A stretch of 64,000 nt of DNA, from the NCBI RefSeq assembly GCF_001461825.1, contig NZ_LLZC01000020.1, positions 248,001 through 312,000 on the forward strand, read 5' to 3'. This stretch comes from Bacillus velezensis. GTDB lineage: Bacteria > Bacillota > Bacilli > Bacillales > Bacillaceae. Below are positions 27,335 to 36,144 of the stretch, one piece after another. Made by a program: the position numbers and the translations under genes. The notes under the pieces are model-generated. The model was not told where the DNA came from. It searched no databases and was given only the letters and a program-made list of their open reading frames with translations. Within the stretch, counting starts at the first letter, position 1, and every line of letters begins with the position of its first letter.

Positions 27335-28270
27335 TTAAAATTTAATACGTCTTAAACGTACAGAAAACGTTGTTTCTTTGAAGGGGACACTATTTAGAGA
27401 TATACTTCCTTCCATTTGCTCTACTAATCTCTTAGTAATCGTCAGCCCCAATCCGCTTCCCTGATAATTGGTATTTCTCGAGTCCTCCAATGTGTACATT
27501 CGTTCAAAGACACGGTCTTTATGCAATTCATTTATCCCTTTTCCTTTATCTGATACTTCTACAAAAACATCATTATCAGTTATTCTGATCTTTAAACCCA
27601 CCATCTTACCATCGGAACCATATTGAATTGCATTCGTAATTAAATTATTCAGAACCCTCTCAATTGCATCTTCATCTCCGCTAACAAAGACAGAATCATC
27701 GGGTATATCAATCACTACTTCAAATTCTTTGCTGATTAAAATTTCGTAGTAATCCAAAATTATTTTTCGGCTGACTTCACATATGTCAATTCGTGAAGAA
27801 TTTAATTTTTTATCTCCTGACTCTAATTTTACAAGTTCAAAAAAACGGTTTATTAACGCTAATACCTCGACCGTTTTTAAATTAACTGTTTTTAGTAAAC
27901 TCATAACCTTTTCCGAAGTCAGACTTTTATCGTTATTTATCATTTCAATGTAACCTAGTATAACTGTTAAAGGCGTCTTTAAATCGTGTGAAATATTTGA
28001 TAACATTTTTCGCATGGACAGTTCAATACTATTGTAGTTCCCTTTGATCTTTTGATTATGGTCTAAAAGACGGTTTATTTGAATTAACAAGGATTTTATA
28101 TATTTATCTTCCGTGTTAAGCAATAATCTTTCGCCTGTCTCTTCATTAACAACTTTTCGAAGTTTATTTCTTATATATTTAATCTCAGTCCTTAGATTTA
28201 ATCGGCTTCGGAAAAGAAATATATTTACTGCTGCAGAGCATATGAATAAAATAACCAACATATAAAACAA
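27335..28270 (-). CDS. Sensor histidine kinase with a minimal N-terminal membrane anchor
   Basis: 311 residues. There is one clear hydrophobic segment (1-20) and no extracellular sensor domain. A linker is followed by the H-box NISHDLKTPLTVILG (His95), N-box NNLITNAIQYG, DKGKG and GSGLGLTITKRL nucleotide-binding boxes. The TTG start lies one base after the response regulator stop. Length and layout resemble B. subtilis YcbM and other kinases that take their signal from a partner ABC transporter. The ABC genes just upstream are the obvious partner. The region is much richer in A+T than its neighbours. Confidence 0.9.
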   Translation of the reverse strand: MFYMLVILFICSAAVNIFLFRSRLNLRTEIKYIRNKLRKVVNEETGERLLLNTEDKYIKSLLIQINRLLDHNQKIKGNYNSIELSMRKMLSNISHDLKTPLTVILGYIEMINNDKSLTSEKVMSLLKTVNLKTVEVLALINRFFELVKLESGDKKLNSSRIDICEVSRKIILDYYEILISKEFEVVIDIPDDSVFVSGDEDAIERVLNNLITNAIQYGSDGKMVGLKIRITDNDVFVEVSDKGKGINELHKDRVFERMYTLEDSRNTNYQGSGLGLTITKRLVEQMEGSISLNSVPFKETTFSVRLRRIKF

Positions 28271-28271
28271 T

Positions 28272-28970
28272 TTAAAAATCTCCCAACTTATAACCGATTC
28301 CCCACAAAGTTTTTATGTACATTGGATGAGATGGATCGTCCTCAATTTTCTCTCTAAGCCGTCTAATATGAACATTAATTACATTCTCATCTCCATGATA
28401 CTCATCTTCCCATACGGATTTATAAAGTTGAGACTTAGTATATACTTGTGAAGGATTAGAAATAAAGAGTTTTAAAATATTAAATTCTTTTGCTGTGAGA
28501 TTAATCTTTTCATTGAATTTTTTAACAGAAAAGCCATGCAGGTCAACACTTAAATCACCTATTTTAATGATTTTTTCTTCCTTTGAAGACAGGGAGCTCT
28601 TATAGTGTCTTTCTCTTCTAATGGTTGCTTTAATTCTGGCTATTACCTCCAGCATAGAAAAAGGTTTAGAAATATAATCATCAGCCCCGAGGCCGAGACC
28701 AAGTGCCTTATCTACATCTTCATCTTTTGCAGACATGATAAGAACGGGAACCATACTTTTGGAACGAATCATTCTTAAACATTCCATCCCATCTATCTTC
28801 GGAAGCATTAAATCCAACAATATAACCTCAAACTTTTGGGTGTTCAATATGTCTAAAGCTTCTTCACCATCAAAAGCTGCTGTTACTTCAAACCCTTCTT
28901 TCGTTAAGCTTTCGCTTACCATATCGCTTATGAATTGGTCGTCTTCTACAATTAATATTTTGTAACCCAA
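28272..28970 (-). CDS. OmpR-family response regulator
   Basis: 232 residues. The receiver domain has phospho-acceptor Asp53 in VILLDLMLPKIDG, the acidic pair at residues 10-11, and the conserved Lys in YISKPFS. A winged-helix DNA-binding domain follows from about residue 130 (NLTAKEFNILKLFISNP, then VNVHIRRLREKIEDDP). It starts at TTG 28970 after GGAGCGG. It is translated together with the kinase and probably controls the ABC exporter genes at 30049-31744. Confidence 0.93.
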   Translation of the reverse strand: MGYKILIVEDDQFISDMVSESLTKEGFEVTAAFDGEEALDILNTQKFEVILLDLMLPKIDGMECLRMIRSKSMVPVLIMSAKDEDVDKALGLGLGADDYISKPFSMLEVIARIKATIRRERHYKSSLSSKEEKIIKIGDLSVDLHGFSVKKFNEKINLTAKEFNILKLFISNPSQVYTKSQLYKSVWEDEYHGDENVINVHIRRLREKIEDDPSHPMYIKTLWGIGYKLGDF

Positions 28971-29107
28971 GCTTTCCGCTCCTTAAATATAAAACTGATA
29001 TTCCTAATTCACTGTTTATTTCAATCATTATACAGATAATTAATCTCATTATAATTATTTTTTATACAAAAGGAGATAAATATTCCAAAACATTTTAAAT
29101 ACAAACA

Positions 29108-29150
29108 AATAAGACAACCATTCTTCAATAGCGGGAATTGTTGTCTTGTG
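29108..29150 (-). terminator. Hairpin after the DUF4097-like gene
   Basis: Arms AAGACAACCATTC and GAATTGTTGTCTT with one internal mismatch. On the - strand the sequence after it is T-rich but not a clean T-run. It may attenuate rather than fully stop transcription into the two-component genes. Confidence 0.6.
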
Positions 29151-29161
29151 TTTTTCTCTTT

Positions 29162-30028
29162 TTATCTCACCTTTATCGAACCATCTTCACTAGATAGACT
29201 CACTTTATTACTTCCCGCGCCAATTTCACCTTTTTTCAGTTTTACGCCATCATGGCTCTTATTAAGCCCATCTAGATCAAACGTTACATCAGAATTACTC
29301 TGAGCAAAAACAGCAAGTGAAGTTGGCGCTTTTTTATAAGATACACCTATATCTCCTGATTTCGTATTTACTGATAAAGATGTTCCTTCTGTTATGTCCT
29401 TGATTGAAACCGCTCCATCTTTAGAAGTAACCTTTACATTGGAACTATGTATTTCCTTCATCTCGTTATCGCCGCTTGCAGATGTTATATTTAATTTCTC
29501 AAAAGAACTATTTTCAACGCTTAACGCCCCATCCTTGGATGAAAACTTTCCAGTATGAGCCGAAACATTATTGATTTTTTCATCACCGGAATGATTATCA
29601 ACGACAATATGTTCAGCTGAAATTTCACTTAATTGTATATTCCCATCTTTATTGGTTATTTCAATATTGTTCATACCTGAATCGGGAACATTAATATAGA
29701 TTGTGCCGCCCTGCTTCCCAAAAGTAAATCCATCCAAAAAGCCGCCATTCTTTTGTTCTTTTTGAGTAACGACCAAATCTCTCCCATTTTCTTGAAATGC
29801 AACTGGAGCCTTATCTTTCTGTTTCCCATCAGCAGATATTGTTGCCTTATTTGAATTACTCTTTTTAAACTTCACATCCCATGAGTCAGTATATACTTTT
29901 AAAGTATCAATTTTTTCAACATTGTAGGACACGTTCTTTTTAAAGTTTTTTGTATCTGTCTTATCAAGGATTAAAACAATTCCGCCGATTACGATTAACA
30001 CTGCACATGATGCTATAATCTTCTTCAT
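29162..30028 (-). CDS. DUF4097-like beta-helix surface/membrane protein
   Basis: 288 residues. An N-terminal membrane anchor or signal segment (IIASCAVLIVIGGIVLIL, 4-21) lacks a lipobox cysteine. The remainder is rich in short repeats of the type DGNIQLSEI, SGDEKINNV, KDGALSVENS, SGDNEMKEI, KDGAVSIKDI and SGDIGVSY. Such alternating SGD/KDG turns are typical of DUF4097 (adhesin-like) beta-helices. These proteins often occur beside ABC exporters or HAAS/PadR modules; their role is unknown. AAGGAGAAATT precedes the ATG, and the gene is 20 bp after the permease. Confidence 0.85.
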   Translation of the reverse strand: MKKIIASCAVLIVIGGIVLILDKTDTKNFKKNVSYNVEKIDTLKVYTDSWDVKFKKSNSNKATISADGKQKDKAPVAFQENGRDLVVTQKEQKNGGFLDGFTFGKQGGTIYINVPDSGMNNIEITNKDGNIQLSEISAEHIVVDNHSGDEKINNVSAHTGKFSSKDGALSVENSSFEKLNITSASGDNEMKEIHSSNVKVTSKDGAVSIKDITEGTSLSVNTKSGDIGVSYKKAPTSLAVFAQSNSDVTFDLDGLNKSHDGVKLKKGEIGAGSNKVSLSSEDGSIKVR

Positions 30029-30048
30029 TGTATAATTTCTCCTTTTAT

Positions 30049-30753
30049 CTACAATAAATCTTTCTGATCCACCTTACGGTAAGAAAGATAACCCACTAAA
30101 AAACCAAATAAACAAAGTATAATTGGAATGATAATAAATTGACTTAAACTGACTGTTTCTCCTCCGTCGGAAACTGTTGCATTGATAAAGACCCCGATTA
30201 TGACAGCCCAAGTGATTGTAGCAGAAGTTGATTTTTTTCTCATGCCGAAAAATAAAGGAATCAGACTCACTCCTCCCATCATAAAAGCGGTGAGAAGAGT
30301 CGATGGCATAGCGGAAATAACTTCACTCATTTCAACAGGCTTCTCGAATAAATATAAGTGCGGACTCACGAAGAGAATTAACAAGTTAATAACAAACGTA
30401 GCAATAACAATACTTACAAAGCAGAATAGGAAGACAATAGATAGTTTAGCTTGCATTAATTTTTTTCTTTGTAAAGGATAAGTAAACAGCAATTGTATTG
30501 TTTTATTTTTATATTCATCAATAACTAAACGGGATAAAATCACAGCAGAAAAACAAATAAACACAATTCTGATTAAAATATTAGTTAGAGATATAAAATC
30601 TGCATAATCACGAAACATAAGTTCATTTTCATTTTTAGATTCCCATCCCATAAGAGCCACTAAGGCAAAGATGATGAATATCCAAAGTGCCACCCATTTA
30701 AAATACTGTGATAAGTGATGTTTTTTGTACTCTAATTTCATAAGTTTTAACAT
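30049..30753 (-). CDS. ABC-2-type permease of the YcbO/BcrB type
   Basis: 234 residues with six transmembrane segments, beginning MLKLMKLEYKKHHLSQYFKW, the cytoplasmic start typical of ABC-2 permeases. The segment ILSRLVIDEYKNKTIQLLFTYP follows helix 2. GGAGG lies before the ATG. It pairs with the BcrA-type ATPase upstream. Size and gene neighbourhood resemble the YcbL-M-N-O locus of B. subtilis and peptide-antibiotic detoxification modules; the substrate cannot be told from sequence. Confidence 0.88.
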   Translation of the reverse strand: MLKLMKLEYKKHHLSQYFKWVALWIFIIFALVALMGWESKNENELMFRDYADFISLTNILIRIVFICFSAVILSRLVIDEYKNKTIQLLFTYPLQRKKLMQAKLSIVFLFCFVSIVIATFVINLLILFVSPHLYLFEKPVEMSEVISAMPSTLLTAFMMGGVSLIPLFFGMRKKSTSATITWAVIIGVFINATVSDGGETVSLSQFIIIPIILCLFGFLVGYLSYRKVDQKDLL

Positions 30754-30817
30754 GCTAATAGCCTCCAGCAGAAGAATTTAAGACAATGCAAATAGGTGCA
30801 TAACACAGACGGGCAAT

Positions 30818-31744
30818 CTATCTAGTGTGTATTCCCTCCCCATTCATAGAATTTAAGAAGTATTCTTCTAAAGAACTGTGTTTTTTATTTATACTTTCTA
30901 TACCAATGTCATTCAGAATAAGTGCTTTAGAGATTTCTTGTTGTGTAACTGCTGTTTCATAGATACGAATTAATTGCTGGTCAATCATTTTAAAATTTCT
31001 TATCCCCAGATTTTGCTCTAAAATATATAACGCTTTTTTTATATTTTGGACTTTTACCTCCACATACTCTGTTTGTTTTCCGTTTATACTCTTCATAGAA
31101 ACTTCTTTTATTAACTTGCCATTCTGTATGATACCAACAGTATCTGACATTTGTTCCATTTCGGCTAAAATGTGACTGGAGACTAATAATGTAATTCCAT
31201 ATTCTCTGCAAAGTAACTTAAAGAGATCCCTCAACTCTTTTATACCTATTGGATCCAGACCGTTAATCGGCTCGTCTAAAATGAGAAGTTCTGGTCTTGT
31301 AGAAATAGCTCTGGCTATTCCTAACCTTTGTTTCATTCCTAAAGAAAACTCTTTCACTTTTTTATTATCAATATTATGTAACTTTACAAGCTCGATAGCG
31401 TGGTCAATGGATTTTTTATCGTAATAGCCCATATATTCACAATGGAAATCTAAATTTTCTTTAGCAGTGAGGTTGTCATAGAAAATGGGATATTCAATAA
31501 TGGTGCCCATTCGTTTTAAAACTTCAAATGACGTATCTGTTAATTTCTCACCGAAAATTTCTATTTCCCCACTTGTTGGCTTGATTAAATTGGTAATCAT
31601 TTTCATAATGGTTGTTTTACCTGCACCATTGGGACCCAAGAATCCATAAATCTCCCCTTTTTTCACGTGCATATTAACCCCGGAAACAACTTCTTTTCCT
31701 TTAAATGTTTTTGTAAGCTGACTCGTTTTTAAGATGTATGTCAT
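30818..31744 (-). CDS. BcrA-type ABC transporter ATP-binding protein
   Basis: 308 residues from the ATG at 31744, which follows AAAGGGGAAAG; an upstream in-frame ATG at 31762 would place the ribosome site inside the gene. Walker A GPNGAGKTT, signature KEFSLGMKQRLGIARA, Walker B LLILDEPINGLDP and the SSHILAEME switch are intact. A BcrA-like C-terminal domain follows. It is the first gene of the AT-rich module. It probably drives efflux of a membrane-active peptide together with the downstream permease. Confidence 0.92.
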   Translation of the reverse strand: MTYILKTSQLTKTFKGKEVVSGVNMHVKKGEIYGFLGPNGAGKTTIMKMITNLIKPTSGEIEIFGEKLTDTSFEVLKRMGTIIEYPIFYDNLTAKENLDFHCEYMGYYDKKSIDHAIELVKLHNIDNKKVKEFSLGMKQRLGIARAISTRPELLILDEPINGLDPIGIKELRDLFKLLCREYGITLLVSSHILAEMEQMSDTVGIIQNGKLIKEVSMKSINGKQTEYVEVKVQNIKKALYILEQNLGIRNFKMIDQQLIRIYETAVTQQEISKALILNDIGIESINKKHSSLEEYFLNSMNGEGIHTR

Positions 31745-31793
31745 TCGCTTTCCCCTTTCCATATATACTCCTACTATATAAAGGAAAGTTCTC

Positions 31794-31827
31794 TTTTCCC
31801 TTAAGCAAATATTACTTTTTTCTTAAG
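31794..31827 (-). promoter_or_regulatory. Candidate response-regulator operator upstream of the ABC operon
   Basis: Two copies of CTTAAG with A-rich flanks (31800-31805 and 31822-31827) are spaced 22 bp, two helical turns, just ahead of a TATATAGT -10-like sequence. OmpR-family regulators bind such direct repeats. Assignment to the regulator at 28272 is inference. Confidence 0.4.
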
Positions 31828-32064
31828 ATTTTTCTAATTAAATCCTAATCCTATCCCCATTCTATAAATCATTTATTGTTTTTTAGGATGTATGTTCTTC
31901 ATAGGAGAAGAAAATAAGAATCTCTTAATTTTTGGTTCCATTAAGGATTAACCGACATCTTCCAAGACATTTTTGATGAAATTGTCCTTCAGGCCAGCAA
32001 TCATGATAGTCGACGGTCGTATCTTATTCACTAGCTCCATTCACAGCAAATGCTAACATCAGCA
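31828..32064. other. Non-coding stretch between the AT-rich module and the sps operon
   Basis: AT-rich on the left, returning to host-like composition from about 31960. No convincing gene was found. A 30-codon - strand frame at 31948-32040 lacks a ribosome site. B. subtilis has yweA between rocG and spsL; no trace of it was recognised, so the insert seems to replace it. Confidence 0.5.
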
Positions 32065-32096
32065 CAAAAAAACGAAGACATCCGCTGTCTTCGTCT
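32065..32096 (-). terminator. Terminator of the sps operon
   Basis: The stem ACGAAGACA / TGTCTTCGT with a five-base loop is followed on the - strand by a T-run, directly after the spsL stop. Confidence 0.9.
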
Positions 32097-32102
32097 TGTG
32101 CG

Positions 32103-32564
32103 CTACCGGTGAGCCGTCTGCCAGTCAAATCCGATGGTGTCATCATTCCACGGAATTCTTTTTTCGTCAGGCTGATCCGGATTGTAGGACATCGTCGTGA
32201 AATAAATAATGGTCAGCGGGGTTTCGCCCAGCACTCTGTACCCGTGTGCGACGCCTTTGGGAATGAGAAGGAGCATCGGATTGTCTTCTCCCATGTAGTA
32301 GACATCCGTTTCTCCCTTGGTTGCCGACTCTTCGCGAAGGTCATGGAGCACGACCTGGGCGTGACCCGTCGGAAAAAACCACAGGTCATCCTGTTTCTCA
32401 TGATAGTGAAATGCTTTAATGACGCCGGGATAGCTTTTGGACCAGGAAGCCTGCCCGAAACGCTCTAAGAGATGTTCATCGTCACGGACGAGTTCTGAGA
32501 AAAAACCCCGGTCATCGCTGTGTTTGATCAGCTTTTTGATTTTTACGCCTTCGATCACTTGCAC
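32103..32564 (-). CDS. spsL: SpsL, dTDP-4-dehydrorhamnose 3,5-epimerase-like protein
   Basis: 153 residues, a cupin-like RmlC relative shorter than the usual 180. It has SDDRGFFSELVRD near the N-terminus, IKAFHYHEKQDDLWFFPTG with the catalytic histidine region, and LLIPKGVAHGYRVLG. It catalyses epimerisation in dTDP-L-rhamnose synthesis. The GTG start follows AAAGGGAGGGACA. It is the last gene of the sporulation-specific spore coat polysaccharide operon and overlaps spsK by 10 nt. Confidence 0.93.
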   Translation of the reverse strand: MQVIEGVKIKKLIKHSDDRGFFSELVRDDEHLLERFGQASWSKSYPGVIKAFHYHEKQDDLWFFPTGHAQVVLHDLREESATKGETDVYYMGEDNPMLLLIPKGVAHGYRVLGETPLTIIYFTTMSYNPDQPDEKRIPWNDDTIGFDWQTAHR

Positions 32565-33403
32565 TGTCCCTCCCTTTGTAAATAATCATGCAGCGCTTCC
32601 CGCCAATGCCTCATGCCGAGCCCCTGCCGTTCAATCGACTCAAGACTCAACACCGAATAAGCGGGGCGCGGCGTCTCATTTCCGTATTCCTCCGTCGTGA
32701 CGGGCAGCACGGCGGCGGTTCTGCCGCTTTCTTCAAAAATAGCCTTGGCAAATTCATACCAGCTGCACACTCCGCTGTTTGCGGCGTGATATAAGCCCGG
32801 CGGCCTGTCAAACAGACCGATCACCGTTTCGGCTAAATCCTTTGTGTACGTCGGTGCGCCGACTTGATCGTTAACGACACGCACCTGATCATGTGTATCC
32901 GCAAGTTTCAGCATCGTATTGACAAAGTTGTGCCCGCCGCTGCCGTACACCCACGATGTTCTGATAATGGTGTGGTTTTTTCCCGTTAACCGGATCAGTT
33001 CTTCGCCGAGTTTTTTGCTTTTTCCGTAAATCGTGCCCGGATCTGCGGGATCGTCGGTCTGGTATGGCCGTGTTCCTTTGCCGCTGAAGACGTAATCGGT
33101 GCTGATGTGAATGAATTTCGCGCCGGTGTTTTCAGCCTCAAGCGCGGCATAATAAGCGCCGATTCCGTTTATTAAATACGCTTTGTCGAGTTCCGTTTCA
33201 CATTTGTCAACGGAGGTGTATGCCGCCGTATTGACGACGATATCCGGCTTGTAATGGCTGAACGAGTGCCGCACCGAACGCTGGTCGGATATGTTCATCA
33301 TCGCTTTTGTCAAGGCGATCACTTCATACCCTTCCCGCTTCAGCTGGCGGCATAACTCCCGTCCCAGCTGGCCGGCCGCTCCGGTTACTAATACCTTCGT
33401 CAA
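32555..33403 (-). CDS. spsK: SpsK, dTDP-4-dehydrorhamnose reductase
   Basis: 282 residues of the RmlD type. The nucleotide motif GAAGQLGRELC starts at residue 8, and the dehydrogenase signature STDYVFSGKGTRPYQTDDP and catalytic YGKSKKLGEE follow. It forms dTDP-L-rhamnose from the 4-keto sugar. The TTG start at 33403 follows AAGAAGGGGATC. It completes the rhamnose branch together with spsI, spsJ and spsL. Confidence 0.95.
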   Translation of the reverse strand: MTKVLVTGAAGQLGRELCRQLKREGYEVIALTKAMMNISDQRSVRHSFSHYKPDIVVNTAAYTSVDKCETELDKAYLINGIGAYYAALEAENTGAKFIHISTDYVFSGKGTRPYQTDDPADPGTIYGKSKKLGEELIRLTGKNHTIIRTSWVYGSGGHNFVNTMLKLADTHDQVRVVNDQVGAPTYTKDLAETVIGLFDRPPGLYHAANSGVCSWYEFAKAIFEESGRTAAVLPVTTEEYGNETPRPAYSVLSLESIERQGLGMRHWREALHDYLQREGQCK

Positions 33404-33423
33404 TCGGATCCCCTTCTTTCCGA

Positions 33424-34371
33424 TTAGTCTTGGCTGTCTGTATACCAGCGAATGGTTCTTCTCATTCCTTCTTCAAATGTGACGTCCTGCCGCCATCCCA
33501 GCTCATTTTTCAGCTTTGAAGCATTGATGGCGTAACGGCGGTCATGCCCTTTTCTGTCTTCGACATGAGCAAACCGTTCCTCGACACCGAGCTCCTTCAT
33601 GATAAATGACGCAAGCTCTTTATTCGTCCGTTCATTTCCTCCGCCGATATTGTAAATGTCACCGAGCGTTCCTTTTTCCAGGACGAGCTTAATGGCGCGG
33701 CAATGGTCTTCGGCAAACAGCCAGTCTCTGATCTGCATCCCGTCGCCGTACAGCGGAACCGGCGTGCCGTTTACGGCATGCCTGATAATGGTCGGAATCA
33801 TTTTCTCATGATGCTGGTACGGCCCGTAATTGTTGCTGCATCTTGTAATGATGGCTGGAAGCTTATGAGTTTTCACATAAGACATGACGAGCAGGTCTGA
33901 GCTTGCCTTGCTGGCGGAATACGGATTGTTCGGAGAAAGCGGCGTCGTCTCTGTAAAAGCGGGATCATCCGGCGCCAAATCTCCGTACACCTCATCTGTG
34001 GAAATGTGAATCAGCCTGCCGGCTTTTCCCTGCAACACCGCGTCCACCAGTCGGTATGTGCCCATCACATTTGTTGTGATGAACGGCTCTGCCTGATTTA
34101 TGCTTCTGTCCACATGGGATTCAGCCGCAAAATGAATGACAGCGTCATACATGTGGGAAAAGACTTTGTCAATGTCCTCTTTTTTAGAAATGTCACCTTT
34201 GATAAAACGGAAACGGCCGTTCTTTTTTAAGGCTTCTATTTCAAGCGGCCTGCTTGCATACGTGAGATTATCCAGGACGGTAATCTGCGCGTCCGTTTCT
34301 TTCAGCATCATCTTTGTGAAGGTAAGGCCGATAAATCCGGCGCCGCCTGTAATTAAATATGATTTTGGCAT
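33424..34371 (-). CDS. spsJ: SpsJ, dTDP-glucose 4,6-dehydratase
   Basis: 315 residues of the RmlB type. GGAGFIG cofactor motif is at 9-15; [12 protein letters not shown] and STDEVYGDL are typical, and catalytic YSASKASSD is intact. It converts dTDP-glucose to dTDP-4-keto-6-deoxyglucose. The start is 2 bp after the spsI stop. Confidence 0.96.
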   Translation of the reverse strand: MPKSYLITGGAGFIGLTFTKMMLKETDAQITVLDNLTYASRPLEIEALKKNGRFRFIKGDISKKEDIDKVFSHMYDAVIHFAAESHVDRSINQAEPFITTNVMGTYRLVDAVLQGKAGRLIHISTDEVYGDLAPDDPAFTETTPLSPNNPYSASKASSDLLVMSYVKTHKLPAIITRCSNNYGPYQHHEKMIPTIIRHAVNGTPVPLYGDGMQIRDWLFAEDHCRAIKLVLEKGTLGDIYNIGGGNERTNKELASFIMKELGVEERFAHVEDRKGHDRRYAINASKLKNELGWRQDVTFEEGMRRTIRWYTDSQD

Positions 34372-34373
34372 GA

Positions 34374-35111
34374 TTAATGCTCCTGTCCTTTCTGTATTGC
34401 CTGATGCGCCAGGCTTCCGGCGAGGTAAAGCGATTCATGCGTGCCCGCATCCACCCACCAGCCCGTTAACACATCATACGTCAGCTCACTGTGTTCAATG
34501 TATAAATTATTGACATCCGTAATTTCCAGTTCGCCGCGTTTTGAAGGGGAAATTTGTTCAATATAAGAAAACACTTCTGCGTCGTACATGTAGATCCCTG
34601 TGACGCATAGTCTGGTCGGCGGCTGCTCCGGCTTTTCAATGATCGACTTGATCCGTTTGTTTTTCTCATCAATCTCGGCGATGCCGAAGCGCTCCGGATC
34701 GTCCACTTCTTTCAGCAGCACTTTCGCTCCTTTTCCCTGCTTTGCGAAACGCTCCGTATAAGGTTTTAATGAATCTTCAAAAATATTATCTCCCAAAAGC
34801 AGAACGAACGGATCGCGCCCGGTAAACCGCTTTGCGTATGATAAACCGTCGGAAATGCCGGATGCGGCTGGCTGAACCTGATATGTGATTGAGACGCCGA
34901 GTTCTTCTCCGGTTTCGAGAAGTTTATGAAATTGCGGAATATATTCTTTTTGCGTAATCAGCAAGATATCCGTAATCCCCGCTTCTTCCAGCTTCATGAT
35001 CGACCAGTAAATCATCGGATATGGACCGACAGGGAGTAAATGCTTATTGACCGCTTTTGTCAGCGGCATAAGGCGTGAGCCGGTGCCTCCGGCTAAGATA
35101 ACACCTTTCAC
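34374..35111 (-). CDS. spsI: SpsI, glucose-1-phosphate thymidylyltransferase
   Basis: 245 residues, a short RmlA-type nucleotidyltransferase. The N-terminal nucleotide-binding motif [20 protein letters not shown] and [11 protein letters not shown] are intact. It lacks the C-terminal allosteric extension of long RmlA enzymes. It makes dTDP-glucose, the entry to the rhamnose branch of the spore polysaccharide. Confidence 0.95.
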   Translation of the reverse strand: MKGVILAGGTGSRLMPLTKAVNKHLLPVGPYPMIYWSIMKLEEAGITDILLITQKEYIPQFHKLLETGEELGVSITYQVQPAASGISDGLSYAKRFTGRDPFVLLLGDNIFEDSLKPYTERFAKQGKGAKVLLKEVDDPERFGIAEIDEKNKRIKSIIEKPEQPPTRLCVTGIYMYDAEVFSYIEQISPSKRGELEITDVNNLYIEHSELTYDVLTGWWVDAGTHESLYLAGSLAHQAIQKGQEH

Positions 35112-35138
35112 ATGAACACTTCCTTACGTGTGGTTTTA

Positions 35139-36143
35139 TCACAAATCATAAAGAATCGCCGCCGCCCGTTTGATGCCCCTGCCGTCAACCAGCGGCTTTC
35201 CGTTTTGATGAAGTCCGGACCGCATCGGATAATCAGCGGCCATGTCAGACATATGCCGTGCGAGAACGTCCGCTGATATGCATTCACCAAGGCCGAGATG
35301 AACGGCGGCCCCCCGTGCGGCGAATTTTTCCGCCGTCTCAGTTTGATGCTCCACTTGAGAAAGTACGATGCAGGGCACACCCGTACAAATGGTCTCATAT
35401 AAAGTGATCCCGCCGGACACGACGGCCATATCAGCCCTCGAAAGAAGCGCGGCCATGTCATTTGTCTGCCTTACCATCTCGGCATAAGGCATTTGTGTAA
35501 GATGCGCGCCCACGCCATCAGCATGAGGCGCGGCGCCGCCCATGACGATGATCACTCGTTTTCGCTGAATATCGGGGATGCGGCGGCATGCTTCCATCAC
35601 TTTAAAGACAAGCTTCTTCGGGTCGCTTCCTCCTAATGAGACCAATATGGTCCGGCATTCTTTTCTCAGCTGATAGAGCTGCTTTGCTTTTTCAAAACCC
35701 GGATGAAGAATGATATATTCCGGGCCTTCATATACAACGGCGCCGCCCATTTGAACCGTCCGGCTTTTCAGCCCTCCGTAAATGCCGTTTATAACGGCAT
35801 CGCATAAATGAATGACATGTTCCCGTTTTTCTTCAAATAAGACGATACGTGCCGATGAATGCTTTTTGACTTCCGCTAACCAGTCACACGGCATATCGAG
35901 CAGATCGAATATGAGAAGGTCAGGAGCCTGCCTGTTTATTTCCCGGACAATAAATTCCTTCTGTCCCTTGTCAGGCTTGATGATCACTTCCCATTGATCA
36001 GAAGACAGATAAGAAGAAGCCTCTTTATTTGTGTAGAACGTTATTGCGCAATTGTTCTTAATGGCACCGGCAAGCAGCTTCATCCGGACCGCGTGCCCCA
36101 TGCCGATGTCACGGCCCCCGTCCGCGAAAATCAAAACCCGCAT
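35139..36143 (-). CDS. spsG: SpsG, PseG-like nucleotide-sugar hydrolase/glycosyltransferase
   Basis: 334 residues. The N-terminus FADGGRDIGMGHAVRMKLLA matches PseG/MurG-like GT-B proteins that hydrolyse UDP-linked amino-sugars in pseudaminic or legionaminic acid synthesis. The C-terminal half has SLGGSDPKKL and the nucleotide-sugar segment SGGITLYETICTGVP. With spsC-F it suggests that a nonulosonic-acid-like sugar is made for the spore surface. The gene sits 1 bp after spsF. Confidence 0.93.
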   Translation of the reverse strand: MRVLIFADGGRDIGMGHAVRMKLLAGAIKNNCAITFYTNKEASSYLSSDQWEVIIKPDKGQKEFIVREINRQAPDLLIFDLLDMPCDWLAEVKKHSSARIVLFEEKREHVIHLCDAVINGIYGGLKSRTVQMGGAVVYEGPEYIILHPGFEKAKQLYQLRKECRTILVSLGGSDPKKLVFKVMEACRRIPDIQRKRVIIVMGGAAPHADGVGAHLTQMPYAEMVRQTNDMAALLSRADMAVVSGGITLYETICTGVPCIVLSQVEHQTETAEKFAARGAAVHLGLGECISADVLARHMSDMAADYPMRSGLHQNGKPLVDGRGIKRAAAILYDL

Positions 36144-36144
36144 G

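Noticed and set aside
31948-32040. 30-codon - strand ORF (MELVNKIRPS...) between the ABC operon and spsL
   Set aside because: No ribosome binding site, no similarity recognised and no operon partner; more likely chance or a decayed remnant.
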